Shown here: in pieces, positions 25,514 to 34,687 of the stretch
Layout: each line of letters starts with the position of its first letter
Numbering within the stretch: the first letter of the stretch is position 1
From: Microbulbifer sp. YPW16
Lineage (GTDB): Bacteria; Pseudomonadota; Gammaproteobacteria; Pseudomonadales; Cellvibrionaceae
NCBI RefSeq assembly: GCF_021290385.1
Contig: NZ_CP089928.1
Location: forward strand, 3,800,001-3,864,000
DNA length: 64,000 bases
Direction: 5' to 3'
Notes under the pieces: model-generated
The model's database searches: none
What the model was told of the DNA's origin: nothing
The model's input: only the letters and a program-made list of their open reading frames with translations
Made by a program: the position numbers and the translations under genes

Positions 25514-26797
25514 TTAGCCCGGCCCCGGGGACTCGACGGAAATCCTGGCCGGGTCTTCGGGTAGCGTGGCTGTTGTCTCTATTTCCATAATCGCCCGGAC
25601 CATTGTGGCGGCGCCTGCGGCGACCAGGCAGGTGACGCCACCGGCCAGGTACCAGAAGCGGACACCCATTACCTCTGCCACAGGTGCTGCCAGCGCGAGT
25701 CCAAGGGGGGTCATTGCACCTGCCACGCTTGCCACCAGCGTAAAGATGCGGCCCTGGTAATCGGGCGGAACCGTGGCCTGGAGAATCGCGTGAATGGATC
25801 CGTTGACTAAAGACGTGCCTGTGCCAACCAGCAGCATGGAGACCAGGGCCGCAGAAAATATCTCGGCGGGCGCCAGGCCCAGGCTGATCACCGCTATTCC
25901 CATCGCGGCGAGCCCGAAAAGTGCGGTAACGATGCGCCGCTCGAATCCACCCCAGATTCCCAGCAGCACGCCCCCGGCGATAGAACCGGCGCCGAAAATC
26001 ATTTCAAGCCAGCCGAGTTGCAGTGCTGTGCCCTGCAATTCAGAGATGACAAAAAGCGGCAGCAGCACGAACGCGGGCACAGCGACAAGGTTAACGCCGG
26101 CGGCCCCGCACAGCAGGTAAAGCTGGCCGCGATGTTTCCCCAGGTACCGGAAGCCCAGGGCCATGTCCCCCAGGAATGAACTGTCTGTGCTCTGGCTCGT
26201 AGCCGGCTGTGGAACCCGGATGAAAACGAGGGGCGTGATGGCGACCAGTGCTGTAATGACATCAACCAGCAGGATACTGCTCATTGGCAGGGCCGCCACC
26301 AACAGGGCGCCCAGGGGGGCCGAGAGCAGGGGCGCGCCACCCTGCAGGGCCTGGTTGAGGCCCTGGATTCGGCTGAGAAGGGATGCAGGCACCATCAGGG
26401 TCGTCGAGCTTGTCATTGCTGCGGAGTGAAAACTGGCCCCGATAGCCCGGAGGCCCAGTGCCACCATGAGGTGGGAGACCCCGATGGCGTCGGTGAAATA
26501 CAGGTAGGCCAGCCAAGCGGAGACCAGTGCGACGGCGCCGTCGGCGACCAGCATGATGTACTTTCGGTCCCAGCGGTCCACGAAGGTCCCTATGAGAGGG
26601 CCGAGCAGGACCTGGGGGAGAAGACCGACAACTGCTGCGGTAGCCAGTGTGGCTGCTGAGCCCGTTTCTGCTGTAAGCCACCAGATCAGGGCAAACTGCA
26701 CCGCCTGGCTGCCGAGCAATGACAGGGCCTGGCAGCTCCAGAGGAGCCAGAATGGTTTCGCGGGGGGTGTCCTTTTACTCAGGTTGGCGTCTGTCAC
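25514..26797 (-). CDS. MFS transporter (EntS/macrolide-efflux type)
   Basis: 427 residues, GTG start, about 12 membrane segments. The MFS signature loop between helices 2 and 3 reads GTFVDRWDRKYIMLVAD; LRAIGASFHSAAMTSSTTLMVP and IQGLNQALQGGAPLLSAPLGALL match the MFS_3 group that holds enterobactin exporter EntS and MefA-type efflux pumps. Substrate unknown. It is divergent from an ArsR-type regulator across an AT-rich operator region, the usual arrangement for a regulated exporter. The pair interrupts the dapE-dapD order. Confidence 0.85.
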   Translation of the reverse strand: MTDANLSKRTPPAKPFWLLWSCQALSLLGSQAVQFALIWWLTAETGSAATLATAAVVGLLPQVLLGPLIGTFVDRWDRKYIMLVADGAVALVSAWLAYLYFTDAIGVSHLMVALGLRAIGASFHSAAMTSSTTLMVPASLLSRIQGLNQALQGGAPLLSAPLGALLVAALPMSSILLVDVITALVAITPLVFIRVPQPATSQSTDSSFLGDMALGFRYLGKHRGQLYLLCGAAGVNLVAVPAFVLLPLFVISELQGTALQLGWLEMIFGAGSIAGGVLLGIWGGFERRIVTALFGLAAMGIAVISLGLAPAEIFSAALVSMLLVGTGTSLVNGSIHAILQATVPPDYQGRIFTLVASVAGAMTPLGLALAAPVAEVMGVRFWYLAGGVTCLVAAGAATMVRAIMEIETTATLPEDPARISVESPGPG

Positions 26798-26813
26798 GGT
26801 AACGTCCTCTGTT

Positions 26814-26872
26814 TTATTCAGTTATGCTTGATTATTAAGCAGGCGGTGATTATTCATTCTTTACTGAATAAT
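26814..26872. promoter_or_regulatory. Operator region between MFS and ArsR-type genes
   Basis: TTATTCA occurs at 26814-26820 and 26850-26856 and its reverse TGAATAA at 26865-26871. The last two make an inverted repeat ATTATTCA-N8-TGAATAAT at 26849-26872. The half-sites sit in an AT-rich divergent promoter region, the expected place for the adjacent winged-helix regulator to bind. Binding is inferred. Confidence 0.6.
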
Positions 26873-26931
26873 AGCAACAGTTTGAATGTGTGTTAGTATC
26901 CGCCGGACATGGGTAATGGGGAGAGAAATCT

Positions 26932-27528
26932 GTGAGTGAGAGTGGCGGCTATATCCTGAACGACCTGGAGCAGGTGCGATTATTGGCGCATCCCCTGCGC
27001 AGCCGCATCCTGATGGTCTTCTGTGGTGGCGAGTTCACCACCAAGCAAGTGGCAGAAAACCTGGGAGAGAGACCCACAAAACTCTACCACCATGTGGAGA
27101 TGCTGGAGAGGGCCGGGCTGATCCGCAAGACCCGCAACCAGCAGAATCGCGGCACCGTCGAGCAGTACTACGAGGCTATCGCCAAATCCTTCCAGGTTGA
27201 TCCGCAGTTATTCTCCGGGGAGGCCGCCGGTGGGGATGTACCGGGGGTATTGCTGGAAATGTTCGCGGGAACCGGTAGGGAGATGGCTGAGCTGTTTCCG
27301 AGCGTGGCGGCGGTCGATGCAGAAGATGAGGCGGTTCTCGGCCATCTGGCTGTTAACGCCGAACAGGAGCATATCGACGAGCTGCGCCGGCGGATTGATG
27401 CGGTTTTCGACTACATAAAGTGGCTGGGCGAACATGCCGAGGGGGAGGGGGAAGAGCCGAACCGCTGTTTCCGGCTGGCCCTTGCATTTTATCCCCTGGA
27501 TAAATCAAGCAGTGAACAGGGGCAGTAG
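26932..27528 (+). CDS. ArsR-type winged-helix transcriptional regulator
   Basis: 198 residues, GTG start with GGGGAGAG upstream. Residues 8-85 form a winged helix: LNDLEQVRLLAHPLRSRIL, FTTKQVAENLGERPTKLYHHVEMLERAGLIRKT, followed by the wing RGTVEQYYEAIAKSF. The remaining 110 residues are a helical sensor domain (LRRRIDAVFDYIKWLGEHAEGEGEE) ending YPLDKSS. It lacks the ArsR cysteine metal motif, so the inducer is probably organic. It likely controls the divergent MFS exporter. Confidence 0.85.
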   Translation: MSESGGYILNDLEQVRLLAHPLRSRILMVFCGGEFTTKQVAENLGERPTKLYHHVEMLERAGLIRKTRNQQNRGTVEQYYEAIAKSFQVDPQLFSGEAAGGDVPGVLLEMFAGTGREMAELFPSVAAVDAEDEAVLGHLAVNAEQEHIDELRRRIDAVFDYIKWLGEHAEGEGEEPNRCFRLALAFYPLDKSSSEQGQ

Positions 27529-27543
27529 CTGTCCCTGAGGGCA

Positions 27544-27578
27544 GCCCGGGGAGCGACTGCCTGCAGCGCTCGCCGGGC
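27544..27578. terminator. Hairpin between ArsR-type gene and dapD
   Basis: GCCCGGGGAGCG pairs with CGCTCGCCGGGC apart from one internal mismatch, loop of 11 bases, in the 57-base gap between two converging genes. No T-run on either side, so termination is only suggested. Confidence 0.4.
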
Positions 27579-27585
27579 ACCGGTG

Positions 27586-28617
27586 TCAGTTGCTGTGCAG
27601 CGCCTCATTGAGCTCTACTGCGCTCTTGTTGGTCAGGCACTCCACCGCGCCGTTGGTGGAATTGCGGCGGAACAGCAGGTCTGTTTTGCCGGCAAGGTCA
27701 CGGGCCTTGACGTGCTCAACCAGCTTGCCAGTGTCGTCCAGCAGGGCCACCTTGGTGCCGGCGGTGAGATAGAGTCCTGCCTCCACGGTACAGCGGTCGC
27801 CCAGGGGGATACCGATACCGGCATTGGCGCCCAGCAGGCAGTTCTTGCCCACAGAAATCACGATGTTGCCGCCACCAGACAGAGTGCCCATGGTGGAGCA
27901 GCCACCGCCGAGGTCAGAACCGGCACCGACGAAGACGCCTGCAGAGATGCGACCCTCGATCATGCCGGGGCCTTCGGTGCCGGCGTTAAAGTTGACGAAG
28001 CCCTCATGCATGATGGTGGTTCCCTCCCCCAGGTAGGCGCCCAGGCGCACACGGGCGGTGTGGGCAATGCGCACGCCGCCGGGGACCACGTAGTTGGTCA
28101 TCTTCGGGAATTTGTCCACACAATCCACGTCCAGCAGCTCGCCCTTGAGGCGCGCTTCCAGCTGGCGCTGGGGCAGCTCTTCCAGGTCGATGGCGCCCTG
28201 GTTGGTCCAGGCGACATTGACGAGCTTGCCGAAAATACCATCGAGTTTTGTCTCATGGGGCTTCACCAGGCGGTGGGACAGCAGGTGCAGCTTGAGGTAG
28301 GCCTCGGGCACCGACTCCGGCGCGGTGTCGTCCTGCAGGAACACCGCCACCAGCGGCCGCTGGGTGCTGGCAAACTGGCGCAGCACTTCCGCCTGATCTC
28401 CGGCGCCGGCCGCTTCCATTCGTTCCGCCAGGGGCTCCAGCTGGGCCGGGTCCAGGGCAGCACTCTGGTTACCGCTGTCTATACCGAGGGTTTCCCTGAC
28501 AGCCGTTGCCACTGCCGCGTCGGGTTTGAGCATGGGCCGGGGGTAAAAAACCTCGAGCCACTCGCCTTTGCGGTTACAGGTGCCGACGCCGAATCCGATG
28601 CTGTATGTATCGCTCAT
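27586..28617 (-). CDS. dapD: Tetrahydrodipicolinate N-succinyltransferase (long form)
   Basis: 343 residues from the ATG at 28617, with AAGGAAG ten bases upstream. DapD transfers succinyl from CoA to tetrahydrodipicolinate. The N-terminal 170 residues (MSDTYSIGFGVGT, LKLHLLSHRLVKPHE) and a left-handed beta helix with repeated turns (VRLGAYLGEGTTIMHEGFVNF, GAGSDLGGGCSTMGTLSGG, ISVGKNCLLGANAGIGIPLG) match the Pseudomonas-type long DapD, not the 274-residue E. coli form. It lies 14 bases after the ArsC-like gene in the dap-nth run. Confidence 0.95.
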   Translation of the reverse strand: MSDTYSIGFGVGTCNRKGEWLEVFYPRPMLKPDAAVATAVRETLGIDSGNQSAALDPAQLEPLAERMEAAGAGDQAEVLRQFASTQRPLVAVFLQDDTAPESVPEAYLKLHLLSHRLVKPHETKLDGIFGKLVNVAWTNQGAIDLEELPQRQLEARLKGELLDVDCVDKFPKMTNYVVPGGVRIAHTARVRLGAYLGEGTTIMHEGFVNFNAGTEGPGMIEGRISAGVFVGAGSDLGGGCSTMGTLSGGGNIVISVGKNCLLGANAGIGIPLGDRCTVEAGLYLTAGTKVALLDDTGKLVEHVKARDLAGKTDLLFRRNSTNGAVECLTNKSAVELNEALHSN

Positions 28618-28631
28618 GGGTGAATGCTTCC

Positions 28632-28976
28632 TTAATTGACCAGTTCTTTGAATGCCGCTTCCCTGAAACCGAAGAGGACGCCCTGGCCGGATACGGTGAC
28701 CGGCCGCTTGATCAGGGTGGGGGCTTCCCGCGCGGCAGTGAGGGCCGATGGGTTGTCCATGGTCTCCTTCTGCGTATCTTCGAGTGCGCGCCAGCTGGTG
28801 GAGCGGCGGTTCAGCACCTGCTCCCAGCCATAGTCTTCCAGCCACTGTTGCAGCGGCACGTTGTCCATACCGTCCTCGCGGAAATCGTGGAAACGGTATT
28901 CGACCCCGTTGGTTTCAAGCCATTTGCGGGCTTTTTTCACGGTGTCGCAGTTTTTGATGCCGTAGAGAGTAATCAT
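28632..28976 (-). CDS. ArsC/Spx-family reductase-like protein (YffB type)
   Basis: 114 residues from the ATG at 28976 (MITLYGIKNCDTVKKARKWL). The single conserved cysteine sits in NCDTVKKA; LNRRSTSWRAL and LIKRPVTVSGQGVLFGF complete the thioredoxin-like ArsC fold. Members called YffB are glutathione-dependent reductases of unknown substrate, not arsenate resistance proteins. It sits between dapD and nth in the same order as seen next to dap genes in pseudomonads. Confidence 0.88.
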   Translation of the reverse strand: MITLYGIKNCDTVKKARKWLETNGVEYRFHDFREDGMDNVPLQQWLEDYGWEQVLNRRSTSWRALEDTQKETMDNPSALTAAREAPTLIKRPVTVSGQGVLFGFREAAFKELVN

Positions 28977-28986
28977 TCGAATACCA

Positions 28987-29655
28987 CTATGCCTTCTTGG
29001 TTTTCTTGGGGTTCTTGCGTGCCGGGTAGCAGGTGGTGCAGATTTCACACACGGTGCCGTCACAGCCCCGCGCGGAGCAATATTCCCGGCCGTAGAAAAT
29101 GATCTGCAGGTGCAGGCGGTTCCACCGGTCCCGGGGGAACAGGCGCTTAAGGTCCTTCTCGGTCTGCGCCACATTCTTGCCGCTGGTAAGCCCCCAGCGC
29201 TGTGCCAGCCGGTGGATATGGGTATCCACCGGGAAAGCCGGGTGGCCGAACGCCTGGGCCATCACCACGCTGGCGGTTTTATGGCCCACGCCAGGCAGGG
29301 TTTCCAGTGCGGCCATGTTCTCGGGCACCTTGCCGTGGTACTCGTTAACCAGGATCTGGGACAGCTTGCTGATCGCCCTGGCCTTTTGTGGTGACAGGCC
29401 GCAGGGGCGGATTACCTGCTGGATTTTTTCCACTGGAACCCGGGCCATATCCGCAGCGTTGTCGGCCAGCTGCCACAGGGATGGTGTGACCTGGTTGACG
29501 CGCTCATCGGTACACTGGGCCGAGAGCAGCACCGCCACCAGTAAAGTGTACGGATCCCTGTGGTCGAGCGGGACCGGGGTTTCCGGGTAGAGCTCCTCGA
29601 GCTTGTCCAGGATAAAGTCGACCCGTTCCTGCTTGAGTAAGTTTTTTACTGCCAT
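28987..29655 (-). CDS. nth: Endonuclease III with atypical cluster cysteines
   Basis: 222 residues. The helix-hairpin-helix LPGVGHKTASVV carries catalytic Lys126 and FPVDTHIHRL carries Asp144, so base excision of oxidised pyrimidines with lyase activity is expected. The C-terminus that normally holds a 4Fe-4S cluster as C-x6-C-x2-C-x5-C here has five cysteines, at 193, 198, 203, 206 and 209 (spacings 4, 4, 2, 2). The gene is not in an rnf/rsx operon, the usual gammaproteobacterial place. It may be a variant or second copy. Confidence 0.9.
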   Translation of the reverse strand: MAVKNLLKQERVDFILDKLEELYPETPVPLDHRDPYTLLVAVLLSAQCTDERVNQVTPSLWQLADNAADMARVPVEKIQQVIRPCGLSPQKARAISKLSQILVNEYHGKVPENMAALETLPGVGHKTASVVMAQAFGHPAFPVDTHIHRLAQRWGLTSGKNVAQTEKDLKRLFPRDRWNRLHLQIIFYGREYCSARGCDGTVCEICTTCYPARKNPKKTKKA

Positions 29656-29754
29656 GAAGTTCTGTCTTCTGCCTGTAAACGGCGCCGGGCCGTCTACTGG
29701 TTTTTATGCACCGATGAGGGGCCGATGGCCCCGGCTGCCCGGAGCTGTCCGGGA

Positions 29755-30927
29755 TCAGCCGCAGAATGCGCGAATACGCCGGGCGGCCTCTATGCACTCT
29801 TCCAGTGTCGCTACCAGGGCCATGCGTACATATTCCCGGCCCGGGTTGCTACCACCGGACTCGCGCGCCAGGAAGCTGCCCGGTAACACGGTGATGTTCT
29901 GCTGCCGGAACAGTTCCCGGGCAAATCCTTCGCCGTCGCCGACGCGGGGCCAGAGGTAGAAGCCTGCCTCGGGTGCTGAAACATCGAGGCAGCCGTCCAG
30001 GGTTTCAAGTACTGCGGCGAACTTTTCCCGATATAGCGCCCGGTTTTCCTTCACGTGGGTCTCATCGCGCCAGGCGGCGATGGAGGCGTGCTGGTGCGGC
30101 AGTGGCATGGCGCAGCCATGGTAGGTGCGGTAGAGCAGGAATTTTTCCAGTACCTGCGCGTCGCCGGCAACAAACCCCGAGCGCAGGCCCGGGAGGTTGG
30201 AGCGCTTCGAGAGGCTGTGAAAGACCACGCAGCGACTGAAGTCATTCCGGCCCATGGCGCGGCAGGCCTGCAGCAGCCCGGGAGGCGGGGCGTCCTCATC
30301 GAAATACAGTTCCGAGTAGCACTCGTCGGACGCAATGATGAAATCGTGGCGATCGGCGAGGTCAATCAACTGTCGCAGCGCATCCTCGTCCAGTAGCGCC
30401 CCGGTCGGGTTTCCCGGCGTACACAGGTAGAGCAGGTCGCAGTCCCGCCAAACCCCTGCCGGCACTGCGCCGAAGTCGGGACGAAAGCCGGTCTGCGCGG
30501 TGCAATTCAGGAAGAAGGGCGAAGCCCCTGCCAGCAGGGCCGCGCCCTCGTAGATCTGGTAGAAAGGGTTGGGCATCAGAACCCTGCTGCCCGGTGAAGC
30601 GACAGCCTGGGCAAAGGCGAACAGCGCCTCGCGGGTGCCATTGACCGGTAAAACCTGCGTATCGGGGCAGACATGCTCCAGCCCGAACCGCGCGCGGAGC
30701 CAGTCGCCGATGGCGCCACGCAGGTCGTCGAGCCCCTTGGTTGCCGGGTAGGCGGAGAGCTGGTCCAGGTGCGCCACCAGTGTCTCGCGGACAAAATCAG
30801 GTGCGGGGTGCTTGGGTTCACCGATCGACAGCGCAATGTGCGGCTGGTCGGCCGGGACCAGGCCGGCTTTCAGCTTCGCCAGCTTGGCAAAGGGGTAGGG
30901 TTGTAGCTTTTCCAGGTTAGGGTTCAT
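29755..30927 (-). CDS. dapC: Succinyldiaminopimelate transaminase
   Basis: 390 residues from the ATG at 30927 (MNPNLEKLQPYPFAKLAKL). DapC is the PLP enzyme that aminates N-succinyl-2-amino-6-ketopimelate between the DapD and DapE steps. Fold type I words: ALSIGEPKHPAPDFV, LPVNGTREALFAFAQA, CTPGNPTGALL, ASDECYSELYFDE and the PLP lysine in HSLSKRSNLPGLRSGFVAGD; the substrate arginine lies in EYVRMALV. Gene order dapD-arsC-nth-dapC-glnD-map supports dapC over other aminotransferases. Confidence 0.93.
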   Translation of the reverse strand: MNPNLEKLQPYPFAKLAKLKAGLVPADQPHIALSIGEPKHPAPDFVRETLVAHLDQLSAYPATKGLDDLRGAIGDWLRARFGLEHVCPDTQVLPVNGTREALFAFAQAVASPGSRVLMPNPFYQIYEGAALLAGASPFFLNCTAQTGFRPDFGAVPAGVWRDCDLLYLCTPGNPTGALLDEDALRQLIDLADRHDFIIASDECYSELYFDEDAPPPGLLQACRAMGRNDFSRCVVFHSLSKRSNLPGLRSGFVAGDAQVLEKFLLYRTYHGCAMPLPHQHASIAAWRDETHVKENRALYREKFAAVLETLDGCLDVSAPEAGFYLWPRVGDGEGFARELFRQQNITVLPGSFLARESGGSNPGREYVRMALVATLEECIEAARRIRAFCG

Positions 30928-31065
30928 CAGTCTTTCTTTTTTGTGGCGGCGCATTGCGGTGCGTCGCTTTCGTCTCCGGCAATCTATGCCAGCCTGGCGT
31001 CGTGGCGGTGCACGGCGTTGTTTTTCAATGTGGTCAAAGTGCCTGCAGGTTGGCAGTGTAACCGC

Positions 31066-33789
31066 TTACGGTGCCTGCTGGATTGTCTGGTGCGCATCCA
31101 GCTCCCGGCAGATGGCTTCCTCCAGTTGCCGGTTGGCCTCCTCGTCCTGCAATAGGTTCCCGGCCGCGTCGGTGATATGGAAGATATCCTCGACACGCTC
31201 ACCCAGGGTGGAGATCCGGGCGTTATGCAGTTGCAGGTCGTGGTCGACAAAGATCCGTGCAATGCGTGCCAGCAGGCCCGGCCGGTCGGCACTGGTGATT
31301 TCCAGGGTGCTGTAGTGATCGCCAGGCTCGGTAGTCAGGTGGGCGCGGGTCTCCAGCTCGAACATCTTCAGGCGCCGTGGCGTACGGCGCTTGATCACTT
31401 TCGAGTAGTCCTCCACCAGCGCCAGCTCCTCCTGCAGTGTGGTGCGGATCTGCTCCAGTTTTGCCGGATCCTCCAGCAGTGGCTGGCCGGATTCGTCCAG
31501 CACGTAGAAGGTGTCCAGGGTGTAGCCTGCAGCCGAGCTGTACAGGCGGGCATCGTGGATATTCAGGTTGAGCATGTCGAGGCCGGTAACCACGGCCGCG
31601 AACACGTTGGCCCGGTCGGGGGTATAGACAAAGATTTCCGTGGCCCCATCGTGCTCGCCGGGGCCGGAGTTCCGTGTCAGAACCAGGGTGTCACTGGTCT
31701 CCCCTTTCTCGTTGGCGCAGATCAGCTGGTGGATCGCTGCCGTGTGCCAGGTGATGTTGTCCGCACTTTCCCGGACGAAATAGTCCTCGCCCATCTGGGA
31801 CCAGATATTCTCCACCGAGGATTGCGGCAGACCCATGGCCTGCAGCTTTTCGCTGGCCTGTGCCCGGGTCTCTTCAATGATCTCCTCGCGGTCGATCGGG
31901 TTTTCCAGCCCGCGGCGCAGGGCGCGGCGGGTGGCCTGGTAGAGCTGGCGCATCAGGCTGGCGCGCCAGCTGTTCCAGAGCTCGGGATTGGTGGCGTTGA
32001 TGTCGGCCACGGTGAGGGCGTAGAGGTAGTCGAGGTGCTCGCGATCGCCAACCTCGCGGGCAAAGCTGTGCACTATCTCCGGATCACTGATGTCCTGCTT
32101 TTGCGAGACGGCACTCATCAGCAGGTGTTTCTCTACCAGCCAGCACACCAGCCGGCGATCGCGGGCGGGCAGGTCGTGGCGACGGCAGAAGGCGTCAGCA
32201 TCGCGGATTCCCAGGATGGAATGGTCGCCGCCGCGGCCCTTGGCGATATCGTGGTAGAGGCCGGCAATATACAGCAGCTCTGGCCGGCGCAACCGCGCCA
32301 GGATCTCGGCGGCGATGGGGTACTTCTCCCAGGCCTCGGGACCGCGGAAACTGCGCATATTACGCACTACCTGCAGGGTGTGGGCGTCCACGGTATAGAT
32401 ATGGAACAGGTCGTGCTGCATCTGGCCGGTGACGCGGCCGAACTCGGGCAGGTAGCGGCCGAGGATGCCGTAGCGGGTCATCCGCGTCAGCTGGGTGGAC
32501 AGGCCGCGCGGTGAACGCAGCAACTGCATAAACAGTTCCGCATTGTGGGGGTCGGCTCGGAAGTGGTCGTCGATCAGGTGGCGGTGCTCGCGGATCAGGC
32601 GGATGGTGGAGGCGCGTACTCCCTCGATCCGTGGGTTTTCCGCTGTAAGCACAAAGATCTCCAGCAATGCGGACGGGTCCTCGGTGAATACCCGGGTCTG
32701 GGTCACCTCGATGGTGTTGTCGCGCAGCTGGAAGCGCTCGTTGATGGGGGTGACGCTCTCGCTCTGGCCGCGTTGCAGGATGGCCTCGTCGAGGAACTGC
32801 AGCAGTACGTCGTTGAGTTCCCGCAGGGCCATTACGATGCGATAGTAGCTGTGCATGAACTGCTCAACCGCGAGGTGGGTGTCGGTGTCGACGTAGCCGA
32901 ACTGCCTGGCCAGCTCGCGCTGGTAGTCAAACAGCAGTCGCTCCTCGGCCCGCCCGGCCAGCAAATGCAGGCCGTAGCGCACGCGCCAGAGGAAGTCCTC
33001 ACCCGACTGCAGGATGCCGAATTCCTCTTCAGTGAAGAATCCCTTGCCCTGCAGCTGCTTGAGTGTACGCACACGGAAATAGCGCTTGGCTACCCAGCCA
33101 ATGGTCTGGATGTCCCGCAGCCCACCGGGGGCATTCTTGATGTTGGGTTCCAGGTTGTATTCGGAGCCCTGCTGGCGATGGTGGCGCTCGTTCTGCTCTG
33201 CGACCTTGGCAGCGAAAAACTCATCGGCTGCCCACAGCCTGTCGGGAGTCATGCGCCCGGCCAGTTGCGCGCGCAGCTGGTCGTCGCCAACCACCGTGCG
33301 ACATTCCATCAGGTTGGTGGCCACGGTGATATCGCGGCCGGCCATCTCCAGGCATTGCTCGAGGGTGCGTACGGAGTGCCCGATGTCCAGCCCCAGGTCC
33401 CAGAGGAAAGCCACCAGGCGTTCGATATTGTCCACCACATGGCCGTCGGGCTGGCCGTCGGTGAGGATCAGCAGGTCGATATCGGAGTGGGGGTGGAGCT
33501 CGCCGCGGCCATAGCCGCCCACGGCCAGCAGGCTGATGCCCGCGGGCCACTGGTACTGGTGCCAGGCGTAGTGGAGCAGGCAGTCGACGAACAGTGCCCG
33601 CTCGTGCACCAGGGTGCGTACATCCTCGCCCTCGCGGAAGCGCTGTTCCATCTGCGTATCGGCGGCGCCGGCAGCATCCTTGAAAATTTCCAGGGCCGGC
33701 TTGTCACCGGCGGCCAGGGCGCGCCGGAAGCGGGCCTGGTCGAAGAAGAACAGGGGGCGGGTGAAGTAGGGGGTGTTCGCCAGCTGCAT
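31066..33789 (-). CDS. glnD: Bifunctional uridylyltransferase/uridylyl-removing enzyme
   Basis: 907 residues from the ATG at 33789, eight bases after AAGGAA. GlnD uridylylates and deuridylylates PII proteins in response to glutamine. Domains in order: nucleotidyltransferase with GGYGRGELHPHSDIDLLIL near residue 90, helical GlnE-like region, HD hydrolase with LYIAGLYHDIAKGRGGDHS near residue 505, and two C-terminal ACT domains (EIFVYTPDRANVFAAV and LEITSADRPGLLARIARIF). Length matches the family. It lies upstream of dapC with its own gap of about 140 bases. Confidence 0.96.
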   Translation of the reverse strand: MQLANTPYFTRPLFFFDQARFRRALAAGDKPALEIFKDAAGAADTQMEQRFREGEDVRTLVHERALFVDCLLHYAWHQYQWPAGISLLAVGGYGRGELHPHSDIDLLILTDGQPDGHVVDNIERLVAFLWDLGLDIGHSVRTLEQCLEMAGRDITVATNLMECRTVVGDDQLRAQLAGRMTPDRLWAADEFFAAKVAEQNERHHRQQGSEYNLEPNIKNAPGGLRDIQTIGWVAKRYFRVRTLKQLQGKGFFTEEEFGILQSGEDFLWRVRYGLHLLAGRAEERLLFDYQRELARQFGYVDTDTHLAVEQFMHSYYRIVMALRELNDVLLQFLDEAILQRGQSESVTPINERFQLRDNTIEVTQTRVFTEDPSALLEIFVLTAENPRIEGVRASTIRLIREHRHLIDDHFRADPHNAELFMQLLRSPRGLSTQLTRMTRYGILGRYLPEFGRVTGQMQHDLFHIYTVDAHTLQVVRNMRSFRGPEAWEKYPIAAEILARLRRPELLYIAGLYHDIAKGRGGDHSILGIRDADAFCRRHDLPARDRRLVCWLVEKHLLMSAVSQKQDISDPEIVHSFAREVGDREHLDYLYALTVADINATNPELWNSWRASLMRQLYQATRRALRRGLENPIDREEIIEETRAQASEKLQAMGLPQSSVENIWSQMGEDYFVRESADNITWHTAAIHQLICANEKGETSDTLVLTRNSGPGEHDGATEIFVYTPDRANVFAAVVTGLDMLNLNIHDARLYSSAAGYTLDTFYVLDESGQPLLEDPAKLEQIRTTLQEELALVEDYSKVIKRRTPRRLKMFELETRAHLTTEPGDHYSTLEITSADRPGLLARIARIFVDHDLQLHNARISTLGERVEDIFHITDAAGNLLQDEEANRQLEEAICRELDAHQTIQQAP

Positions 33790-33916
33790 CGGACAGTTCC
33801 TTGGGATCATCGTCGGCGGCAAGTGGCCGGGCAGTGCCCGGCCGGAAATCGTGGCCCCGTGATACTCGCAGGTTTACCGGGAGCGGGGCGGAGGGGGACC
33901 GCCGGGCCAAAATTGG

Positions 33917-34687
33917 TCAGAAATTCTCTTCCCCGCGGGCGGTCAGTACCTCAACCCCGTCGTTGGTCACCGCCATGGTGTGTTCCCACTGGGCGGACAG
34001 GCGCCGGTCGACGGTCACCGCAGTCCAGCCGTCGCGCAGTACCTTGGTGCCGGGCTTGCCCGCATTGATCATCGGCTCAATGGTGAAGGTCATGCCTTCC
34101 TCGAGCACCAGGCCTGTGCCCGGTTTGCCATAGTGCAGTATCTGCGGGTCCTCGTGGAAAACGTCACCAATACCGTGCCCGCAGAAGTCGCGCACCACGG
34201 AGTAGTAATTTTTCTCCGCGTGTTGCTGGATCACGTGGCCGATATCGCCCAACGTGGTGCCCGGCCGGACGATATCGATGGCACGGTAGAGGCACTCCTG
34301 GGTGATGCGCACCAACCGCTCGGCATGGGGGGCGGGCTTGCCCACAAAGTACATCTTGCTGGTGTCGCCGTACCAGCCATCCTTGATCACAGTGACATCG
34401 ATATTAATGATGTCGCCTTTCTTCAGCACCTTGTTGTCTGACGGGATGCCATGGCAGACCACTTCATTGATTGAGGTGCAGATGGATTTGGGGAACCCCC
34501 GGTAGCCCAGGCAGGCGGGGATGGCGTCCTGGACATTGACTATATGGTCGTGGCAGCGTCGGTCCAGCTCCTCGGTGGTGACGCCAGGAACCACATATTC
34601 GCCGATCATTTCCAGCACTTCTGCGGCCAGGCGGCCTGCGGTGCGCATCTTGGCGATCTGTTCCGGGGTCTTGGTGGCTGCGGTCAT
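33917..34687 (-). CDS. map: Methionine aminopeptidase, type I
   Basis: 256 residues. Removes the initiator methionine from nascent proteins. The five metal ligands are visible: Asp pair in IDVTVIKDGWYGDTSKM, His in GHGIGDVFHEDP, Glu in FTIEPMIN and Glu in WEHTMAVT. Start at 34687 has GGAAGTGAG upstream. It is divergent from rpsB, the common arrangement in gammaproteobacteria. Confidence 0.97.
   Translation of the reverse strand: MTAATKTPEQIAKMRTAGRLAAEVLEMIGEYVVPGVTTEELDRRCHDHIVNVQDAIPACLGYRGFPKSICTSINEVVCHGIPSDNKVLKKGDIINIDVTVIKDGWYGDTSKMYFVGKPAPHAERLVRITQECLYRAIDIVRPGTTLGDIGHVIQQHAEKNYYSVVRDFCGHGIGDVFHEDPQILHYGKPGTGLVLEEGMTFTIEPMINAGKPGTKVLRDGWTAVTVDRRLSAQWEHTMAVTNDGVEVLTARGEENF

Noticed and set aside
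32545..34068. 507-codon open frame antisense to glnD
   Set aside because: GlnD motifs on the other strand are unambiguous; this frame has no domain.
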